Assembly: GCF_003369795.1 (NCBI RefSeq)
Contig: NZ_CP026730.1
Coordinates: forward strand, 7,555,001 to 7,619,000
Direction of reading: 5' to 3'
Source of the DNA: Streptomyces sp. CB09001
Lineage (GTDB): Bacteria; Actinomycetota; Actinomycetes; Streptomycetales; Streptomycetaceae
DNA length: 64,000 nt
The notes below the pieces were generated by a model. That model had not been told where the DNA came from and did no database searches. It saw only the letters and a program-made list of their open reading frames with translations. The position numbers and the translations under genes were made by a program. The first letter of the stretch is position 1. The number at the start of each line of letters is the position of its first letter. Below, piece by piece: positions 32,710 through 41,664 of the stretch.

Positions 32710-34209
32710 TCACTCCGACGTGTCACGGGGCAACAGGATGCGGAAGGTGGCGCCGGCACCCGGCGAGGTGTGGAGGTCGACGTGGCCGTTGTGGGCGCGT
32801 ACCAGGGAGTCGACGATGGCCAGCCCCAGACCGGCGCCGCCCTCTCCCGTGCGGGCGCGGGCCCGGTCGGCGCGGTAGAAGCGGCTGAAGACCCGCTCGG
32901 CCTGGTCGCCCGTCATCCCCGGACCTTCGTCCGCGAACTCCAGGACGGCGTACTCGCCCTCGGTGCCGACCCCGATGCGGACCGGCGTGCCGGGCGGCGT
33001 GTGGGCGACGGCGTTGCCGACGAGGTTGGAGGTGACCCGGCGCAGCCGGGCCTCGTCGCCGAGGACGGGGGCGGCACCGGACCGTCCGCCACCCAGGCCG
33101 GTGAGGCCGACGGGCCGCCCCGGGTCGAGGGCGCGCAGGTCGTGCAGCGCGTCGACGGCCAGGGTGCGCAGGTCCATCGGCGTGAAGTCCAGTGGGAGCG
33201 CGGCGGCGGTGCCGTGCTCGTCGAGCCGGGCGAGCAGCAGGAGTTCCTCCACCATGTCGACCAGACGGGCGGCCTCCCGCTCGATCCGGCCCATCGAGGT
33301 GTCGACGTCGGCACGCTCGGGCATGCCGCCCATCCGGTACAGCTCGGTGAATCCCTTGATGCCGGCGAGCGGGGTGCGCAGTTCGTGGCTGGCGTCGGCG
33401 ATGAACCGGCGCATACGCCGTTCGGAGTCGGCACGGGCGGCGTCGCCCGCCTCGATCCGGTCCAGCATGCCGTTGAGCGCGGTGGACAGCCTGTCCAGCT
33501 CCGTGTGCGGGGCGGCCAGCTGCGGAACCCGGCTGGAGAGGTCGCCGGACGCGATCGCGGCAGCGGTGGTCTCGATACGGCGCAACGGCCTCAGACCGGC
33601 CCGTACCGCGAACCACCCGGCGAACCCCAGAAGCGCCAGGACGACCGTGTCGAGCACCAGGACCCGGCCGGCGAGGTGCCACACGGCGTCGTCGACCTCG
33701 CCGAGCGAACCGGCCGCGACCACGCTGCCACCCCGGTCGCCCTGCTCGGCGGCGCGCGGCACCGCGATCACCCGCCAGTCTCCCGTGCCGCCCCCGCCCC
33801 GGGCGGTGAACGCCCTGCCCGACCGTTCGGCGACCGCCGGGCTGTCGAGCCGCGGCAGCGCGGGCGGCTCCCGGACGGCGGGCCGGACCACGCGCTCGAT
33901 GCGACCGTCGGGGGTCAGGTACGTGACGTAGACGTCCCGCACCCACTGCGTTTCCACCGTGTCGCGCACCAGTGGGGCATCCTCCTCGCCGACCGCCCGC
34001 GGCAGCGCGGGAAGCCGTGCGGTCACCTCGGCCACGCCGCGGAGCCGCTCGTCCAGTTGCTCCACGAGGCCGCGCCGGAGCTGGTCGACGGCGATCCCGG
34101 TACTGCCGAGCAGGGCGGCCACCAGCAGGGCCACGGTGATCAGGAGCAGCCGGCCGCGCAGCGACAGGCCCCGGACACGGAACGGCAGGGCGTTCTTCAC
34201 GGCCCTCAC
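32710..34209 (-). CDS. Sensor histidine kinase
   Basis: A 499-residue membrane kinase with TM1 (about residues 20-40), an extracellular sensor of about 150 residues, TM2 (about 182-203), HAMP (RPLRRIETTAAAIASGDLSSR), the phospho-acceptor His in FIADASHELRTPL, and N, G1 and G2 boxes (NLVGNAVAHTPPG, DEGPGM, GGAGLGLAIV). The GTG start overlaps the response-regulator stop (GTGA). Resembles CseC/TcrY-type kinases of actinomycetes. The cognate ABC transporter lies upstream in the same operon, suggesting it senses a drug, peptide or envelope stress. Confidence 0.92.
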   Translation of the reverse strand: MRAVKNALPFRVRGLSLRGRLLLITVALLVAALLGSTGIAVDQLRRGLVEQLDERLRGVAEVTARLPALPRAVGEEDAPLVRDTVETQWVRDVYVTYLTPDGRIERVVRPAVREPPALPRLDSPAVAERSGRAFTARGGGGTGDWRVIAVPRAAEQGDRGGSVVAAGSLGEVDDAVWHLAGRVLVLDTVVLALLGFAGWFAVRAGLRPLRRIETTAAAIASGDLSSRVPQLAAPHTELDRLSTALNGMLDRIEAGDAARADSERRMRRFIADASHELRTPLAGIKGFTELYRMGGMPERADVDTSMGRIEREAARLVDMVEELLLLARLDEHGTAAALPLDFTPMDLRTLAVDALHDLRALDPGRPVGLTGLGGGRSGAAPVLGDEARLRRVTSNLVGNAVAHTPPGTPVRIGVGTEGEYAVLEFADEGPGMTGDQAERVFSRFYRADRARARTGEGGAGLGLAIVDSLVRAHNGHVDLHTSPGAGATFRILLPRDTSE

Positions 34210-34910
34210 CTCGAAGGCCTGCGCAGTACGTAGCCGGTGCCGCGCACCGTGTGGATCAGTTTGGGCTCGGTGGCGTCAACCTTGCGGCGCAGGTAGCTGA
34301 TGTACGAGGCGACGATGCTGTCGTCACCGCCGAAGTCGTAGTGCCACACGGCCTCCAGCAGCTGCCGTTTGGTCAGCACCTGGCCGACGTGTTCCATCAG
34401 CACCCTCAGCAGGCTGAACTCGGTGGGGGACAGCAGGACCGGCACCCCGCCGCGGGTCACGTGATGGCCCTCGGGGTCGAGAGCGAGGTCCGCGACGACC
34501 AGGTGGCCGTCCGGCTGCCGGCCGCCGGTGCGTCGCAGGATGGCCCGGATGCGCAGGATCAGCTCCTCCAGGTTGAACGGCTTGGTGACGTAGTCGTCGC
34601 CGCCCGCGCTCAGCCCGCTGATCCGGTCCTCGGCCGCGTCCCGGGCGGTGAGGAACAGCACCGGCGGCGGCCCGGCCGGCGCCGGCCGCCGCTGTCCGCC
34701 GTCACGCAGCCTTCGTACGACCTCGAACCCGTCGAAGTCCGGCAGCATCACGTCCAGGACGATGAGGTCGGGCGGTTCGTCCAGGACCGCGGCCAGCGCC
34801 TCGGCGCCGGTCGTGACCGCCCGGACCTCGAAGCCGGCCAGTCTCAGGCTCGCCGACAGGAGCTCGCGCAGCGTGCTGTCGTCCTCCACCACCAGGAGCT
34901 GTTCCGCCAT
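34206..34910 (-). CDS. OmpR-type response regulator
   Basis: A 234-residue regulator. Receiver domain with acidic pair VVEDDS, phosphoacceptor Asp in LIVLDVMLPDFDG, Thr in FLTARD and Lys in YVTKPF. The C-terminal winged helix has LSPTEFSLLRVLMEHVGQVLTKRQLLEAVW and the wing RGTGYVLRRP. It is coupled to the kinase downstream by a 4-bp overlap and lies 61 bp after the ABC permease. Likely autoregulates the four-gene operon. Confidence 0.94.
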   Translation of the reverse strand: MAEQLLVVEDDSTLRELLSASLRLAGFEVRAVTTGAEALAAVLDEPPDLIVLDVMLPDFDGFEVVRRLRDGGQRRPAPAGPPPVLFLTARDAAEDRISGLSAGGDDYVTKPFNLEELILRIRAILRRTGGRQPDGHLVVADLALDPEGHHVTRGGVPVLLSPTEFSLLRVLMEHVGQVLTKRQLLEAVWHYDFGGDDSIVASYISYLRRKVDATEPKLIHTVRGTGYVLRRPSR

Positions 34911-34971
34911 GGCCGTCCCGTTCCGATCGCGCGTCCCGCTCGTTCTCGTCGGCTGCCGTGTACCGATCCTG

Positions 34972-35850
34972 CTACGCGTCCCGCCGGCGGAAGGTGAACA
35001 GCGCCGCGGCCAGCAGGACCGTCACGCATCCTGCCATCACGATGAAGCCCGGCCACGGGTTCAACAGGCCGGGGTCGTGGTAGCCGGTCACGATCTGCCC
35101 GCCCGCGGAAGGCGGCCAGTACTTCGCCACCCCGTCCGCGAGCGCCCCGGGGAGGGAGGGGGCCAGCGCGGGGACGACGAGTGTCGTCACGAAGAGAGTC
35201 GTCACCGTGGCCGTGGTGCTGCGGATCATGGTGCCCGCGGCGAGCCCGAGGAGCGCGGAGAGCGCCAGGAAGAGCCCACCGCCGAGGACGGCGCGCCACG
35301 TACCCGGGTCGCCGAGCGCGACGTACGGGGCACCTGAGGACTTCAGCGACGCCTGGCCCGCGAGGAAGCCCCCGAGTGTCGTCAGCAGTCCCGTCGGCAG
35401 TGCGATCGCCAGGACCACGACGGCCTTGGCCACGAGCACCCGGCCGCGGCGGGGGACCGCCGTCAGCGTGCTGACGATCGTGCGGCTGCCGTACTCGGAC
35501 GCGATGGCCAGCCCTCCGAGCAGCGCAAGAGTGAGCTGCGCCAGCACGACTCCCTTGAGGCTGGTGGCCAGCGGGTCGAAGGTGAGCCTGTCCGCGGCCG
35601 ACATCGCGGCGTACTCGTCGCCCGCCGAGGAACCGTTCAGGGTGCCGAGACCGGCCCCGGCGGCCAGGGTGGCCAGGACCACGTACAAGGTGGAGCGCAT
35701 CGTGCGCAATCTGATCCACTCCGCGCGCAGGCTGTGCCCGAAGGTTGCCCGCCGCACGGGCCCCGCGGACGGAGCCTCGCGTCCGGCGCGCCGCGGCATC
35801 GCGGGCCGTTTCAGCCGTGACCTGCGGGTTTCGACCGTGCTCCGGCTCAT
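34972..35850 (-). CDS. ABC-2 type transporter permease
   Basis: A 292-residue membrane subunit with a basic N-terminal tail, then six hydrophobic segments (about 56-72, 103-125, 147-171, 190-214, 220-240, 265-284). The region ASEYGSRTIVSTLTAVPRRGRVLVAKAVVV is the conserved cytosolic loop of the ABC-2/BcrB group. Its ATG overlaps the ATPase stop (ATGA). With the ATPase it would export or expel a lipid, peptide antibiotic or similar compound. Confidence 0.88.
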   Translation of the reverse strand: MSRSTVETRRSRLKRPAMPRRAGREAPSAGPVRRATFGHSLRAEWIRLRTMRSTLYVVLATLAAGAGLGTLNGSSAGDEYAAMSAADRLTFDPLATSLKGVVLAQLTLALLGGLAIASEYGSRTIVSTLTAVPRRGRVLVAKAVVVLAIALPTGLLTTLGGFLAGQASLKSSGAPYVALGDPGTWRAVLGGGLFLALSALLGLAAGTMIRSTTATVTTLFVTTLVVPALAPSLPGALADGVAKYWPPSAGGQIVTGYHDPGLLNPWPGFIVMAGCVTVLLAAALFTFRRRDA

Positions 35851-36764
35851 CGCGCGGCCTCTCCTTCGGTGGCGTACTCGACGCTGTCGCGGGTCAGTTC
35901 CATGAAGGCCTCCTCCAACGACGTCTGGCGCGGTGCCAGTTCGTGCAGCTCGACGCCCGTGGCGGCGGCCAGCGCCCCGATGTGCGCGGCGTCGAGCCCG
36001 GACACGACCAGCTCGTCCTGCTCAAGCATCCGTACGGCGGCCCCGGCGGTCGCCAGCCGGCCGGCGAAGAGGCCCGCCTGGGGCGTGCGCACCACGACCT
36101 CCTGGTGGGCGACCGAGGCGATGAAGTCGGCCATGCCGGTGTCGGCGATCAGACGGCCGCGGCCGACGACGACCAGGTGGTCGACGGTGAGCTCGACCTC
36201 GCTCATCAGGTGGCTCGACACCATCACCGCCCGCCCCTCGGCGGCCATCCGCCGCATCAGCCGGCGGATCCACACGATGCCCTCGGGGTCGAGCCCGTTG
36301 AGGGGCTCGTCGAGCACGAGTACCGGTGGATCGCCCAGCAGGGCGCCCGCGATGCCGAGCCGCTGCCGCATGCCGAGCGAGTACGTGCCGGCCGCCCGGC
36401 GTGCCACTCCCGACAGCCCCACTTCCTCCAGCACGGCGTCGACCCGGCCGGGCCAGAAACCGTTGCTCGCCGCGAGCGCCAGCAGATGGTGGTACGCGCT
36501 CCGGCTCGCCAGTACCGCGCTCGCGTCCAGCAGGGCTCCCACGGCCCGAATCGGCACGGGATGCTCGGCGACGGGGCGGCCGCTGATGGTGGCGGTGCCG
36601 GAGGTGGGGGCGTCCAGGCCCAGGATCATCCGCATGGTGGTGGACTTTCCGGCGCCGTTCGGGCCGAGGAAGCCCGTCACCTCCCCGGGACGCACACTGA
36701 AGTTCAGATCGTCGACGGCCAGAACCTCGCCGTAGCGCTTGGTCAGCCCGCGAACCTCGATCAT
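35847..36764 (-). CDS. ABC transporter ATP-binding protein
   Basis: A 305-residue ATPase of the BcrA/NatA type: Walker A GPNGAGKST, Q-loop region replaced by ALLDAS as in this family, signature YSLGMRQRL, Walker B VLVLDEPLNGLDP and switch His in VSSHLM. A C-terminal 80-residue extension is typical. The start at 36764 (MIEVRGLTKRYG) follows GGGAGAG. First gene of the leftward ABC/two-component operon. Confidence 0.94.
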   Translation of the reverse strand: MIEVRGLTKRYGEVLAVDDLNFSVRPGEVTGFLGPNGAGKSTTMRMILGLDAPTSGTATISGRPVAEHPVPIRAVGALLDASAVLASRSAYHHLLALAASNGFWPGRVDAVLEEVGLSGVARRAAGTYSLGMRQRLGIAGALLGDPPVLVLDEPLNGLDPEGIVWIRRLMRRMAAEGRAVMVSSHLMSEVELTVDHLVVVGRGRLIADTGMADFIASVAHQEVVVRTPQAGLFAGRLATAGAAVRMLEQDELVVSGLDAAHIGALAAATGVELHELAPRQTSLEEAFMELTRDSVEYATEGEAAR

Positions 36765-37200
36765 TCGCTCTCCCTGATCCGCTCGTTGACAAGCCGCACC
36801 GTCGTGTGCGGCGAGACCCAGACTCGCCGGGGCCGATGGGAGCGTCATGAGTGGTTGTGTGAGCCGGATGGGAAACGCGAGCGACAGTGGGACGACAATG
36901 GCCGAAATGTTCCCTTTGGGTGGCGGTTGGCCCGGTGTCGGCGAGGAGACTCCCAGAGCATTGTCAGGACAGCAGTGACGGGTCGACGCTCCATGAGTGG
37001 CACCACAGCCGCCGAGACGACCACGGCGACCCCACTCGCCACCGCCCCGGCCTCACCGCCCATCGCGCGCCCCTCTAACATCGCACTGCGTTCCGCAACG
37101 GACACAGATATTCGATGTCGGCCGTGCATCGCCGCCCGGCAAGGCAGGACCACGTCCACCGCGGGGGCGACGGACCGGCCGTCGAGAAGGGGGAAGACCC
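36765..37200. other. Intergenic region between the ABC operon and the FMN glutamate synthase-like gene
   Basis: 436 bp that must hold the divergent promoters. No conserved coding sequence, clear palindrome or RNA was seen. The stretch 36850-36960 has lower GC than its surroundings. Confidence 0.4.
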
Positions 37201-38757
37201 ATGCGCGCCCGGAGCATCGGCACCGCCGCCGCAGCGGCATTGGCCCTGGTGGCCGCCCGCGACCTCGTCCAGAAGAAGCACGCGCTGCTGAGGAACTTCC
37301 CGCTGGTCGGGCACGCCCGGTACCTGCTGGAGACGATCGGGCCGGAGCTGCGGCAGTACATCGTGACCTCCAACGAGGAGGAGCGCCCCTTCAGCCGCGA
37401 CCAGCGCACCTGGATCTACGCGTCGGCGAAGGAGGAGAACAACTACTTCGGGTTCGGCACCGACGTCGACGTCGAGCATGTGCAGGGACGCGCGTACGTG
37501 AAGCAGCGCACCTTCGCCGGCCGCCTGCCCGAGGCGCACGGCGGTCCGGGCCTCCCCGACGTCCTGCCGTCCGCCAAGGTGCTGGGGGGACCGCGGGGCC
37601 GGGCCAAGGCGTTCCGGCCGAAGAGCGTGGTGAACATCTCGGCGATGAGCTTCGGTTCGCTCTCCGGCGCGGCGGTCACGGCCCTCAACAAGGGGGCGGC
37701 GCTGGCCGGGACGATGCAGAACACGGGTGAGGGCGGACTGTCTCCTTACCATCGCAACGGCGCCGACCTCGTCCTCCAGATCGGTACGGCGTACTTCGGC
37801 TGCCGCGACGAGCACGGCGGCTTCCACCTCGACAGGCTCAAGGAAGTCGTCGCAAGTGCCCCGGTCAGGGCGATAGAGATCAAGCTCTCCCAGGGTGCCA
37901 AGCCCGGGCTGGGCGGGATGCTGCCCGGAGCGAAGGTGACCCCGGAGATCGCCGAGATCCGCGGCATCCCGGAAGGCAAGGACTGCGCCTCCCCGTCGCG
38001 CCACACGGCGTTCGGCGACGTCGACTCGATGCTGGACTTCGTCGAACTGATCGCCGCCGAGACCGGTGTGCCGGTCGGCATCAAGAGCGCGGTGGGCGAG
38101 ATGGACTTCTGGCGCGAGCTGGCCAGGCTGATGGCACGCGGCGACCGCGGGGTCGACTTCGTGACCGTCGACGGCGGCGAGGGCGGCACCGGAGCGGCAC
38201 CGCTCACCTTCACGGACTCCGTGTCGTTGCCCTTCCGGATGGGCTTCTCCCGGGTCTACGGCACCTTCGCCGAGCTGGGACTGACCGACGACGTGACGTT
38301 CATCGGCTCCGGCAAGCTCGGCCTGCCCGACAACGCCGCGGTTGCCTTCGCCCTCGGCGCCGACATGATCAACGTCGGCCGTGAGGCGATGCTGTCCATC
38401 GGCTGCATCCAGTCGCAGAGGTGCCACACGGACAAGTGCCCCACGGGAGTGGCCACCCAGAACCCGTGGCTGGCCCGCGGCCTCGACCCGGAGTCGAAGG
38501 CCACCCGGGCGGCCGTGTACCTGCGCACCCTGCGCAAGGAGCTGACGAAGCTCTCGGCGGCCGTCGGTGTGGCCCACCCGGGGCTCATCACGGCCACCGA
38601 CATCGAAATACTCAACGGCGACTACGACGCCCGTACCCTGGCCGCCGTCTACGGCTACAAGGACGGCTGGGGCGAACTCGGCCCGCACCTCGCCGAGGAG
38701 ATCACCGCACTGCTCACCGCCGGGCCGGGAACTCTCCGGGGCAGTCGGGAGGCCTGA
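37201..38757 (+). CDS. FMN-binding glutamate synthase-family protein
   Basis: A 518-residue protein. A short N-terminal hydrophobic segment (AAAAALALVAARDLV) could anchor it. The TIM-barrel FMN/synthase domain follows with MSFGSLSGAAVTALNKGAAL, NTGEGGLSPYH, KLSQGAKPGLGGMLPGAKV and VDGGEGGTGAAPL. The Fe-S cluster Cys motif is CIQSQRCHTDKCPTGVA (C-x5-C-x4-C). It lacks the glutaminase domain, so it is the stand-alone archaeal-type synthase family; the reaction may not be glutamate synthesis. Start behind AAGGGGGAAG. Confidence 0.88.
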   Translation: MRARSIGTAAAAALALVAARDLVQKKHALLRNFPLVGHARYLLETIGPELRQYIVTSNEEERPFSRDQRTWIYASAKEENNYFGFGTDVDVEHVQGRAYVKQRTFAGRLPEAHGGPGLPDVLPSAKVLGGPRGRAKAFRPKSVVNISAMSFGSLSGAAVTALNKGAALAGTMQNTGEGGLSPYHRNGADLVLQIGTAYFGCRDEHGGFHLDRLKEVVASAPVRAIEIKLSQGAKPGLGGMLPGAKVTPEIAEIRGIPEGKDCASPSRHTAFGDVDSMLDFVELIAAETGVPVGIKSAVGEMDFWRELARLMARGDRGVDFVTVDGGEGGTGAAPLTFTDSVSLPFRMGFSRVYGTFAELGLTDDVTFIGSGKLGLPDNAAVAFALGADMINVGREAMLSIGCIQSQRCHTDKCPTGVATQNPWLARGLDPESKATRAAVYLRTLRKELTKLSAAVGVAHPGLITATDIEILNGDYDARTLAAVYGYKDGWGELGPHLAEEITALLTAGPGTLRGSREA

Positions 38758-39386
38758 CCTCCGGTACGTGGGGGATGCCCGCGGCGGTGCAGGGGCGAGG
38801 GGAGCGAACCGTCAGGTCTCCACCTGGCGTTCGAGCGCCTGGCCGAAGGTCCCGAGTCCCTGGTCGCCTCCGCGCGGCCCGTCCTCGACCCGTCGGGACG
38901 GGACTCCGCCGAAGGGCTCCCGGTGCCGTGTCGGGGACGGCGCGTTCACGAGGTACGGCTTCCTGTCGGCCGGCCCGACGGCGAGCCGCAACCGGTGTGG
39001 CCGACGTGCACCACGGTCGCAACCGCGCGGCGCGCGAGCAGGGTGCGTCTGAGGCCGCGGGTGTTCTTCAGGAAGCAGGTCTGCCTGTGCTCGTCGGGCT
39101 TCGGCAGTGGTTCGGCAGTGGTTCGGCCGTGTGCGGTGCCATGGCGGCTTCCGCCCTGGCAGTCAGGAGGTCACCTTTCGGGCCCCGACGCCGTGGGACG
39201 CGGAGGGCAACAGCGCGGGGTTGTTCGACACGCTCCTCGCCCTGCGTTCCCCCGGCCGGCGGCACGTCCTGCGTGGGTCGGGCGGCAGGTCGTCACCAGG
39301 CCCCGTCCAAGCCGTTCGCAGCCCGACGTTCCTCACCCGGAACCGCGGCACCGATCACCTCGGCCGGCCAACGCTACGCTCATTCC
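38758..39386. other. Non-coding or decayed 629-bp region
   Basis: No recognisable intact gene. One forward frame at 38820-39010 (FERLAEGPESLVASARPVLD) has coding-like composition but no start, stop context or known family. The 11-bp unit TTCGGCAGTGG is repeated in tandem at 39100-39121 with a partial third copy. Probably gene decay. Confidence 0.35.
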
Positions 39387-40025
39387 ATGCGCTTCGCCGT
39401 GGTGCTAGTACTGCTGCTTCTGGTCGGCTGCGGCAGTTCGCCCGAGCCGCCGTCCCCACCCGACCCCGATCCGCTTCCGGTTCCGGTCACCGGTGCCGAG
39501 CCGGACCGGGTCACCGACGACAAGGAGATCGAGGAGACGCTGCCGAAGTTGCCGGGAAACCCATCGCTGACTGAGAAGGTCCTGCACGAGATTCGCGTGG
39601 AGACCGTGAGCAACGCGGAGTTCATGGCCAGGACCAGTGCCGACTGCGAAGGCGGCAAGGTGAGCACGGAGCCGAACGCGATCACGAAGTGCCACGTCAC
39701 GTACGACGACGTGACCGTGCCGTGGCGGGTCACCGTGGACTCCGGCGGCGACACCGCCCTCACCGTCTTCTACTCCACCGCGCCGCTCAAGGGTCTGCTG
39801 CTCGCCCGCGCCGTTCACGGTTCCTTCTGGAACGGCCACCAGAAGGACCACGAAGACCTGCGGTGCGGTGACATCCCGGAGATCTCCCTCGTCGAACTCG
39901 GCAACGACACCGGGTACCGGTGTCAGTACGCCCAGCGAGGGCCGGACGGATCGCTGGTGCGCGAGAACGTCGAGGTCCACCTCGGCGACCGGGGCCGAGT
40001 GGAATTCCACGTCCCCATGCCGTGA
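39387..40025 (+). CDS. Putative lipoprotein, DUF4333-like
   Basis: A 212-residue secreted protein with a type II signal peptide: FAVVLVLLLLVGC with the lipobox Cys at residue 15, then a Pro-rich linker. The following domain has the paired-Cys pattern DCEGGKV to TKCHVTYDD, as in the DUF4333 family, and a second Cys pair (RCGD, YRCQ). No clear ribosome site; translation may be leaderless. Anchored to the outer face of the membrane; role unknown. Confidence 0.78.
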   Translation: MRFAVVLVLLLLVGCGSSPEPPSPPDPDPLPVPVTGAEPDRVTDDKEIEETLPKLPGNPSLTEKVLHEIRVETVSNAEFMARTSADCEGGKVSTEPNAITKCHVTYDDVTVPWRVTVDSGGDTALTVFYSTAPLKGLLLARAVHGSFWNGHQKDHEDLRCGDIPEISLVELGNDTGYRCQYAQRGPDGSLVRENVEVHLGDRGRVEFHVPMP

Positions 40026-40337
40026 CGACCCCGTCCCGCGTGATGGCCCGCCGCCCCTTCACCGGGTGTTCCGAGGCCCGGATGCGGGTCAGGTTCCACG
40101 CGGCTTCCGCGGCGGGCGGGTGCTGGTGAACGCCGGGTTGCGAACGAGGCGTTGGCGGCGTCGGCCGTAGCGCGTGAGAGCGATGCGGGTTGCCGCTCAC
40201 CTCGCCGGAGTCGCGGGGCACCCTGGTGGGACAGGTCCAGCGCGAGCGTCGACACCTGGGCCAGGTGCTCGGCGCGCAGCTGCAGGTCGGCGAGCTGAGA
40301 CAACGCTGGTCAACCTGCATGCCCGTGGGCATCGGGC
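40026..40337. other. 312-bp intergenic region
   Basis: Lies between the convergent lipoprotein and DUF1772 genes. No gene, clear hairpin or repeat was identified. Confidence 0.4.
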
Positions 40338-40784
40338 TCAGACGAGGGCGGTGACCAGGCAGGCGAAGGCGACGACGATGACGGCGACGCGGACGTAGTG
40401 GTAGCGGTCCCAGCGGTTCATCTGCTCCTTCCAGTCCGCGGGCCGGTTCTCGGGGGTCCACGTCTTGCCCTGGTTGTTGATCGGGACGAGCAGCAGGAGC
40501 GACATGACCACGCTCACGATCAGCAGCGCAGCGGCGATGACGACGAGTCCGGCGCCGGAGCGGTCCCATCCGGCGACGGCCCAGATCGCGCTGAGGACGA
40601 GCGAACCGATGTACCAGAACGGCATGAGGGCGCCGAGCATCCGGCCTCCGTGGGCGCGGGCGAGCTGGTCACTGTCCTCGGGAAGGGCGTTGAAGATCCG
40701 GTTCATGACGAAGGCGACGGAGAACTCCACCCCCACCATCAGGCCGACGATCACGGTGGTGAACACCTGAAGTGCGTTGAGCAT
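40338..40784 (-). CDS. DUF1772 (anthrone-oxygenase-like) membrane protein
   Basis: A 148-residue protein with four transmembrane helices (about residues 5-22, 50-72, 78-97, 128-147). The conserved DUF1772 features are the first-helix VGVEFSVAFVMN and the loop NNQGKTWTPENRPADWKEQMNRWDRYHYVR. Some relatives oxygenate anthrones or are linked to quinone detoxification. Start behind AGGAGG. Divergent from a TetR gene with operator-like CTAGCG repeats between them, so probably induced by that TetR's ligand. Confidence 0.88.
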   Translation of the reverse strand: MLNALQVFTTVIVGLMVGVEFSVAFVMNRIFNALPEDSDQLARAHGGRMLGALMPFWYIGSLVLSAIWAVAGWDRSGAGLVVIAAALLIVSVVMSLLLLVPINNQGKTWTPENRPADWKEQMNRWDRYHYVRVAVIVVAFACLVTALV

Positions 40785-40802
40785 GATGACCCCTCCTGGG
40801 AT

Positions 40803-40866
40803 CTAGCGTCGCTAGCTGATGAGGCAACGCTAGTACTACTGCCGCTCTCTTGTCTAGCGGTGCTAG
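40803..40866. promoter_or_regulatory. CTAGCG operator array between the DUF1772 and TetR genes
   Basis: CTAGCGTCGCTAG (40803-40815, perfect 6-1-6 palindrome), a half site CGCTAG (40828-40833) and CTAGCGGTGCTAG (40854-40866, one mismatched pair). The last copy lies 9 bp before the TetR start, the first 18 bp before the DUF1772 start. This is a typical TetR autoregulation layout. Confidence 0.65.
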
Positions 40867-40875
40867 GATCGAAGC

Positions 40876-41454
40876 ATGTCGGTACAAGAACGCAAGCAGC
40901 GCGAACGGGCGGAGCGCGAGCGCCTCATCCTGGCGACGGCCCGCGAACTCGCCGAGCAGCAGGGCTGGGACGCGGTCACCACCCGCCGGCTCGCCGAGCG
41001 CATCGAGTACAGCCAGCCCGTCCTCTACAGCCACTTCCGCGGCAAGCGGGAGATCATCGGCGCCGTCGCCCTGGAGGGCGCCGCCGAGCTGGCCGCGGCG
41101 GTGCGTGCCGCGGCCTCCGCCGCAGACGGCCCACGCGAGCGGGTCGCCGCGCTCGCCCGCACCTACCTCGACTTCGCCGCACGCAACCCAGCGGTCTACG
41201 ACGCCTTGTTCCAGCTCGACGGCGGCCTGCCGTACGCGCAGGAGGACACCCCGGAGCCGCTGAAGGACGCCTTCGCCGCCCTGCTGGAGAGCCTGGCCGA
41301 GGTCGCCGGGGACGGTGCCCACCCGGGGCTGTTCACCGAGGTGTTCTGGGCGTCCCTGCACGGCCTCGCGACCCTGACCCGGGCGGGACGGCTGCTGCCG
41401 GAGGACGCAGCGCAGAGGGTGGAGCTGCTGGTGGACCGGCTCGCCGTGGTCTGA
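40876..41454 (+). CDS. TetR-family transcriptional regulator
   Basis: A 192-residue TetR protein with HTH RLILATARELAEQQGWDAVTTRRLAERIEYSQPVLYSHFRGKREII (key VLYSHFRGK), then a TetR C-terminal helical domain of the WHG type (HGLATLTRAGRLLPEDAAQRVE). Divergent from DUF1772; CTAGCG palindromes lie in the shared promoter region. Most likely represses both genes. Confidence 0.9.
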   Translation: MSVQERKQRERAERERLILATARELAEQQGWDAVTTRRLAERIEYSQPVLYSHFRGKREIIGAVALEGAAELAAAVRAAASAADGPRERVAALARTYLDFAARNPAVYDALFQLDGGLPYAQEDTPEPLKDAFAALLESLAEVAGDGAHPGLFTEVFWASLHGLATLTRAGRLLPEDAAQRVELLVDRLAVV

Positions 41455-41664
41455 GACACAGTTCCGGCAGGCACGCAGCCGGGCCCCTCGGGCCCCCGCC
41501 GCTGCCTGCGGCAACGCTTCCGGTCACTCGCGTCCACACCGGAGGTCTTCGCCATGATCAAGCCCGGTCGGCGCTGACAACGCTCGTGATCAATACACCT
41601 AGCGTCCCCTTCGCCGCGTGGCGATCCCATGGCCGATGAAGTCGCCCGCTCCCGTGCGGAGGCG

